Source: Bugulina stolonifera (taxonomy: Eukaryota; Bryozoa; Gymnolaemata; Cheilostomatida; Bugulidae). From it: DNA of 64,000 bases. The position numbers were made by a program, and so were the translations under genes. Below, one piece after another: positions 58,197 to 64,000 of this stretch (position 1 is its first letter; each line of letters opens with the position of its first letter). The stretch is taken from the NCBI GenBank assembly GCA_935421135.1, contig OW285197.1:7314223-7378222 (forward strand). The letters are read 5' to 3'. The notes beneath the pieces are model-generated. The model saw only the letters and a list, made by a program, of their open reading frames with translations. It had not been told where the DNA came from and made no database searches.

Positions 58197-61100
58197 ATGT
58201 ATTTATTAGGTATAAACTTTCTTTTACTAAAACTAAGCCTAATCGTCGTTTTTTCTATTGATGTTACATTGGCTGACTCTGGTAACAGTCAATCTGCTCT
58301 TACATTGAGTGAAATTGAGCGCTACTATCTTGATCACTATGGAAAGGCTGCAATGTCATCATCATCATCTGCTACATCGGGTATGTTATGGTATTGGTCT
58401 GATTCCAGTTTATTCCATTCCTTACCAATCAACGAGTCGCCTTTCTCTCCTGGCTTGCCTTATAATATCTGGTCTAGTACCTGTTGTAGTAGACTGGTAG
58501 TAGCCGTAGGCTGGTACTGTTGTTATCCAACAGGATAGACTAACTCATGAAACCTATTTTATAGGCCTTGTTAGTTGTTGGTTGGGACATAGACCTAAAT
58601 GAATTTCGAGTAGATTAGTTTTTATATTGGTTTTTGAGTTTTAATATACAATAATGTAGCTTGAGTGAATGAATTTTGAATCTCAACACTTGCTCCTCAT
58701 TAAATGTCTAAATAAAAGAATAAAATGTTGGCTATAAAATAAATGAGGATACCCAGTGGTCAAAGTCTAAGAAAAGAGATGGGGGGTCTCTAGGGTAGCA
58801 AACATAATCTCGAACCATCCAAATGGTACGCTGAGCGCGCCGGCGGAGAGGGTCTGGGAGGGGCGCCTGAGCGCCCTCCCAGAAATTAGACACCGAAATT
58901 AGACATTAGACAGAAATTAGACACCGAAATGATGCAAAATCCAAGAAGTTCAGGTTAAAATATAGTCCAAGATCTTAAGATTTTAAGAGAAAACTTCGTT
59001 ACTATGAAAGAAGGAAAATAAATGTCATTGCATTTGACTTATTAACTTATATTTAGTAATCTGTAGGGGGTCTATCAGTCTGAAGGACCCTTTGAAATTT
59101 ATGGTGGGGACTCCGTCCCCCCACGACCCCCCAACTTTGACCACTGAGGATACCATGTACTAATAATATAGCCTACACACTTGTTCATATACCAATATCT
59201 ACTAGTAGGATACAAGGAAGTTGAATACCACCATATATCTATTAACAGGTTTAAGCAAGGAAAAGACCAACCAATGTGATAAGGTAAATAGGAAGCCGCA
59301 GGAAGCTCAGCAACCCGGATGTGGGTCATGTCTGCCAGGGTTCAAGGAAGATGTAAACAAGATATGTCGTTCCGAGTGTTCAGCATCTCTAAATTGTGAG
59401 CAGAAAGGTAGAGAGCCTTGTAGTTCCGATACAGGAGGAGAGTGTGGGCATTGTAAACTCGAGTATGTACAGATTTATGGCAAATGTATGAACGAATCAG
59501 GTGAGACCAATCATATTGCTTATAACGATTGTAACATTGCCACTAGTAGGTCTATTTTTATAAAGTGGTGCTATTCATTATATCGCATTATTGATCCATA
59601 TGGCGGGCATCACTTCTATGTCAGTGGACATAGTTATTTGCACAATGGCCAATCAGTATTATAATACAATCAGTTAGATATACTCTTGCCGTTATTGCCG
59701 GAGTCATCTTTATGAGGATGTGATATCGTACACTCTTACTGTTGATACACTCTGGAGTAGTAGAATTGGAGTACGTGTGAATGAACTTAACAAGTATGTC
59801 TGCCAGACCATGCCAGTCATGATGTCAGTTGAATGCAGCTAAAGTAGCTACTGCTGCTGCACACAGATACGGTGGAGTGGGACAATATTACCTGCTAGTA
59901 CACTGTACACTGTCTTCCATGTATCAGTAGCCTACTATAAATATCCACTTAGAGGAACAGCATAAATACGCATGTAGTAGCTAAAATTATAATGATAGCA
60001 TTAGCCATACGTAAACACAATATCAGTTATTGATTTGTTTTGCTGTAGATGTTGACAATCTGATAAAACGAATAGAGTTATATCTGACTAGAATGGAAGC
60101 TAGCACCACTCATCAGCCACTCAGTGTAAACAGTGAAAACGGTTCAGGGAAAACTGGTGTTAGTTTAGCAGCTAAACCAACCAATCAGCTAGAAGAAACG
60201 GGTATGCTGATACTTCTTGTCAAGCTATAATCGACCTATTAACCAATGAGAAAATAGATTATATTCATATCCACCAATCAACAGCTACTTGGTTTATTCC
60301 ACTGACCTATTAGAATATGCTGTCTAAATCTCATCCTTACACCATGTAGCCTATGTGTTCATTCGTGTCCAAAATTATATGTGGTGTAGGCCTACAATGT
60401 ATTCATATGTACATGTAGACATTATGTTATATTATTGTTTTACTAATACCTACATGTACTTGCACGTTGGGTATATGTATACACACAATACTGTACAATG
60501 TGAGTTTGATTACTATTAGGGGAAGTAGTAGAGAAAAGAATGCCATCCCCCGTCTCGAACAAAGAGGGACACTACAGTGACTCTGAGGCTAACTTACAAG
60601 TTGATAAGCCGGCCGACAAGGCCAAAATTGGTGTGGATAACATCCTTTTCTTTGGTGAGTGAGACAGTAATCATATTCTCTACAATATAACTCATTCCTA
60701 TTATTGTTATGCTGCGTGACTGTATGATATATTCAGTGTAAGTTTACCATAGGCTTTGGGTCCAATACTTTTGGATGCTGATATTCAGTATTAGACCTAC
60801 TAACTGTGGAGTATTTGGGTGCCTATATTATCTGTATGATTATCAGTGTATATTTTATAACTTCAACAGGTGTTGTGTCAGGAGCCACATTACTTTGTGT
60901 GGTTTGTCTTATAATAGCTGGGATATGCTGGTACAGGTAAGTACATTATAATTATTATATACCGGTGTATGTTGTACTATTGCCATGTACTAATATGTAT
61001 GAGATTCGGCCTCGTTCTAAATCCCAATCAGGAAGAGGCTATTTCCTCTGATTTGGAACCAAGTTATTGGTTGTTCATAACCCATATGTCGCTTCTACAT

Positions 61101-62868
61101 CATTCCATCTAGTGTTCAAACTGTCTTCTTTCTTTAAAGTGACCAACTACACGACTAGTGTGATTTGTCTCCACATACCTTTGGAAAGCATGCTCTAGAA
61201 ACTATACAGAGATAATTCAATTATTTTTTATTAATGTAGTTTTAATTTTTTGTCAATAGTTGCTTTAAAATACATGAATTGTGTGTAGTAAGAAATCTTT
61301 CCCAAAAAGAAAATTATTGCTAATATTCATACAACAATAATACACGTATCTTATATAATACAGTACTAACATATTTCTTGAACTTGGCTACTAACTGTAC
61401 CCTGTGTTACAGGTTCTATAAGATTCGTAAGTCAATGCAGCCAGCTGACTACGTAGGCTATGGTACTATCTATGGAGAAAAGGATAGAAGGGGTACAGAT
61501 ATGACTAAGAGTGATTCGTCAGGTGACCGTAAACTTGCCCAATCAGCACAGATGTACCATTACCAACAAGTTAAGCAGCAAATGCTAGCCTTAGAGAAGT
61601 GAGTGCATATTGTTATCATGGATAGTTTACACTATAGATATACATGTAGATATAGAGGGGATAACTCTATGGTTTGTATCATATTATCTAAATATGTAAA
61701 GAGATGCCATCTGACTCAAGCTTCTCGCGGTTCAGAGATTCAAACTAAAGAACAACATGTCGTACTGGGAAACCCTCGGAAAACCTGAACACTGCGACGT
61801 TTGGGTTCGATGGCCTCTTGTACCACCAAACCCCAACACTGATAATAAATGTATATCTTCAGAAGACAACTGCATTTGCATTGTGTACATGTAATAATAG
61901 TAACTACACAGTACTATATTATCCTTGAGTCCATAGGGAAGGCCTCTATTTTTAGTGTAATATAAGGGTGTGATATAATATAATATTATATAGCACCATC
62001 CTTAGTATTACACATTCATGTTATACGATAGTACATATATATACACTCAGTATGATAGCTTTAGACTAACAAAAGCTTTGGCAACTATTGCATAGAGAGA
62101 GGATAACTCTAATGTACAGTATTATTAAATGAATATAAAGAGAAGATAACTCTGTATGTTTAGGTCTGGAAGTAGTAGACATGACGAATCAGATGTTGAG
62201 GATGCAGAAGAGAATGAAGATGGAAACTACACAGTATACGAGTGTCCTGGTTTAGCTCCAGTAAGTTCACTAATACAGTACATGCTACTATACAGTACAT
62301 ACTACACAGTACATACTGCACAGTACATACTACACACTTCACAGTGCATACTACACAGTGCACACTATACAGTACACATTACACAGTACGTACTATACAG
62401 TGCATACTATACAACACACACTATACAATACACATTACACAGCGCATACACACTACACAGTACATACTACAAGTACACACTACACCAGTACGCACTACAC
62501 AGTACCTACTACAAGTACACACTATTCAGTACACACTACACAGTGCACACTACACAGTACACACTACACAGTACACACTACACAGTACACACTACACAGT
62601 ACACACTACACAGTACACAGTACATACTACATGTCCACAGTACATACTACATGTCCACAGTACATACTACATGTCCACAGTACATACTACGCGAGTTCAT
62701 AATGATTGTATATTGTTTAAATCATTCCTGTTGTAGGCTGGAGAAATGGAAGTATCAAACCCCGTATTTCAAGGGGGTAGTAAAGGCTCTCATGCATCCA
62801 CCCCTTCTCCTCCAGCTTCTCCCCCTCAAGTCTCTCCAACTCAGCAATCCGACCACAGCAAGCCGTGA
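58197..62868 (+). CDS. NPDC1: NPDC1, neural proliferation differentiation and control protein homolog
   Basis: Eight exons (58197-58380, 59249-59500, 60049-60201, 60520-60654, 60870-60936, 61413-61598, 62164-62260, 62737-62868) give 401 residues; the human protein is 325. The ATG opens a signal peptide (MYLLGINFLLLKLSLIVVF, cleavage probably after TLA). Residues 62-145 contain ten cysteines with PGCGSCLPGF, matching the human CGPCLQPF region. A single membrane helix (ATLLCVVCLIIAGICWYR) ends about residue 264. The cytoplasmic tail carries the strongest family marks: LAQSAQMYHYQQVKQQML, ENEDGNYTVYECPGLAP and GEMEVSNPVF. Family: type I membrane proteins, best known from vertebrate brain, of uncertain mechanism. 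The last exon uses a different frame from the repeat-filled intron before it. Confidence 0.95.
58754..59146. mobile_element. Non-autonomous hAT-like element, 393 bp
   Basis: Flanked by a perfect 8-bp duplication AGGATACC (58746-58753 and 59147-59154). Termini CAGTGGTCAAAGT are perfect inverted repeats of 13 bases. The interior has a GC-rich GCGCGCCGGCGG block and no coding capacity. It lies in NPDC1 intron 1, 102 bases before exon 2. The intact duplication suggests recent insertion. Confidence 0.93.
62270..62695 (+). repeat. Minisatellite in NPDC1 intron 7
   Basis: Repeats of ACACTACACAGT and ACATACTACACAGT, then three ACTACATGTCCACAGTACAT units, fill most of intron 7, starting about 10 bases after the donor. 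Open frames spelling HTTQYTLHS come from this array. Confidence 0.9.
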
Positions 62869-64000
62869 TAACTCTGTTCTCTCCGTCACTATTAACACTG
62901 ATAGAAGCACTTACACTGGTACCAGCAGATAGTTCTTTTGTACTATCTACCAGTGTACTGAGTCTATCAACTACTACAAGTCACTCCTACCAATATATAT
63001 TTTAATATTGTAATCTCTAGTCTTGTTCCATTCTGGCCATCCATATACATAGGCCTATTACACTGATAACAATGAAATACAGATGTGTGTTCACTTTAGT
63101 ATATTAATTCACTGTCTAACCTCTCTTCTGGTCTCTAACATACTTGTGCCATGTTTTGTGTCTATAATATAATATATTGTACCTCCATGTTCTCAGATGT
63201 ATGCATGTTGTTCTTGTATTGTATTATGGAATAAAATATTTTTATGTATTTATAATAATAATAGATTATATTTAATTAATCAATTTATAATGAAATATGT
63301 GTTAATGATACAAGCAGTATTCTTGATCATCCAATTTTTGTTGGGTGGCTGGGTGATGTTGTTTGAACAATAATGGATTCATCGGTTAAATAAAACTAAC
63401 AGCAACTGTTAAACTCTGTCCTTTGTAGTTAGATAGTAGTCTGAGGTGAAGTTTACATTGCAGAGTTGTCTTCTCTCATCACTGAAATTGCAAGAGAAGA
63501 CAACTTTTACTTTTTTGTAAGGATTGTATACAAAGTCTGGACAAGCTACCAATAGCCTGCTCTTGTATCCAGTCTGAGTAAGAGAAGACAACTGCTACCA
63601 AACCTCAAGAAAATGGAGACTGCATTGTGAGTGGCATAAATCGCTAACCACGACCTTATCAAATGATTATAAAGTACTATTGAAATAACTAGAGCATGAG
63701 CAACAAGCTTGTAGCCGTTGAGGTACACATACAGACTGCTGAGGATAGGCTAGGCTAAGTATACTGCATTGCATATGAGACAGGTCTGTTGGGTAATATA
63801 CTCTTTTATTTCGATAAGGTAGAATATAAAATATTCATCAAGCGGTTTGGCAAATACCAGATGACGTGTAGTACAAAGAGTACACAACTCTCACAAAAAG
63901 TCATAAGTCATAAGCATCTAGTGGTATGCTAGTAATACTCATATAAAGTGAGGGCATGCTTATAAAATAAAATTAATAACTGCTTTTTTTATCAGAGTTG
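62869..64000. other. NPDC1 3'UTR and downstream flank
   Basis: No further gene is supported up to the window end. AGAAGACAACT-type dispersed motifs occur at about 63462, 63493 and 63583. Confidence 0.5.
63230..63235 (+). promoter_or_regulatory. Poly(A) signal for NPDC1
   Basis: AATAAA 361 bases after the stop codon, followed by a TTTTTATG stretch. Confidence 0.6.

Noticed and set aside
61730..61840. GGTTCGATGGCC, tRNA-like
   Set aside because: The upstream sequence does not form a tRNA; it is intronic DNA of NPDC1.
62242..62932. Open frames with HTTQYTLHS repeats
   Set aside because: They come from the minisatellite in NPDC1 intron 7; the true exons on each side use other frames joined by splicing.

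Overview
The window is nuclear DNA from an invertebrate animal. Genes are broken into many short exons with GT..AG introns, and the encoded proteins are animal-specific or eukaryotic: a C-terminal ABL kinase part, OSTC, ODF2/cenexin, CCDC180, an alpha-arrestin and NPDC1. Gene density is high (eight gene models plus one retrotransposon in 64 kb), introns are mostly 0.1-1 kb, intergenic DNA is AT-rich, and two short motifs (TACATGTA-like and CCAATCA-like) recur everywhere. A sponge or another early-branching marine animal is my guess; the sequence alone does not settle it. No tRNA, rRNA, CRISPR or prokaryote-like operon was seen.

Layout: 93-6812 (+) the last ten exons of an ABL tyrosine kinase, ending in its F-actin-binding domain; the kinase part lies upstream of the window. 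7927-9840 (-) a small secreted protein with one ShKT cysteine domain. 10508-11572 (-) OSTC, complete in three exons. 12581-14143 (+) a 5'-truncated non-LTR retrotransposon with an intact reverse transcriptase frame and a CAAGA-repeat tail. 15297-33839 (+) ODF2/cenexin in 16 exons; its 9.8-kb intron 8 holds a complete second gene on the same strand (20326-28595, 13 exons, a 1687-residue serine-rich protein I do not recognise, with its own poly(A) signal). 34969-56644 (-) CCDC180 in 34 exons (1833 residues in my model); its intron 17 holds a complete alpha-arrestin gene on the opposite strand (44607-47780). 58197-62868 (+) NPDC1, a secreted-then-membrane-spanning protein in eight exons. Every exon chain given here was joined by hand and keeps one open frame with matching splice phases from end to end.

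How it fits together: ODF2 (mother-centriole appendages, sperm tail) and CCDC180 (a coiled-coil protein I would place with cilia or flagella) lie tail to tail 1.1 kb apart, each hosting a nested gene. CCDC180 and NPDC1 are divergent and share a 1.55-kb upstream region holding a strong palindrome.

The most unusual signal is in the introns. In at least four places (ABL, ODF2 and two in CCDC180) the end of an exon together with its 5' splice site has been copied in tandem into the following intron, giving rows of 4 to 12 spare splice donors; a fifth place starts at the donor itself. Two non-autonomous hAT elements with perfect 8-bp target duplications, a 1.57-kb uninterrupted 11-bp minisatellite, and several X-box-like hairpins or tandem motifs in the ciliary genes are further points of interest.
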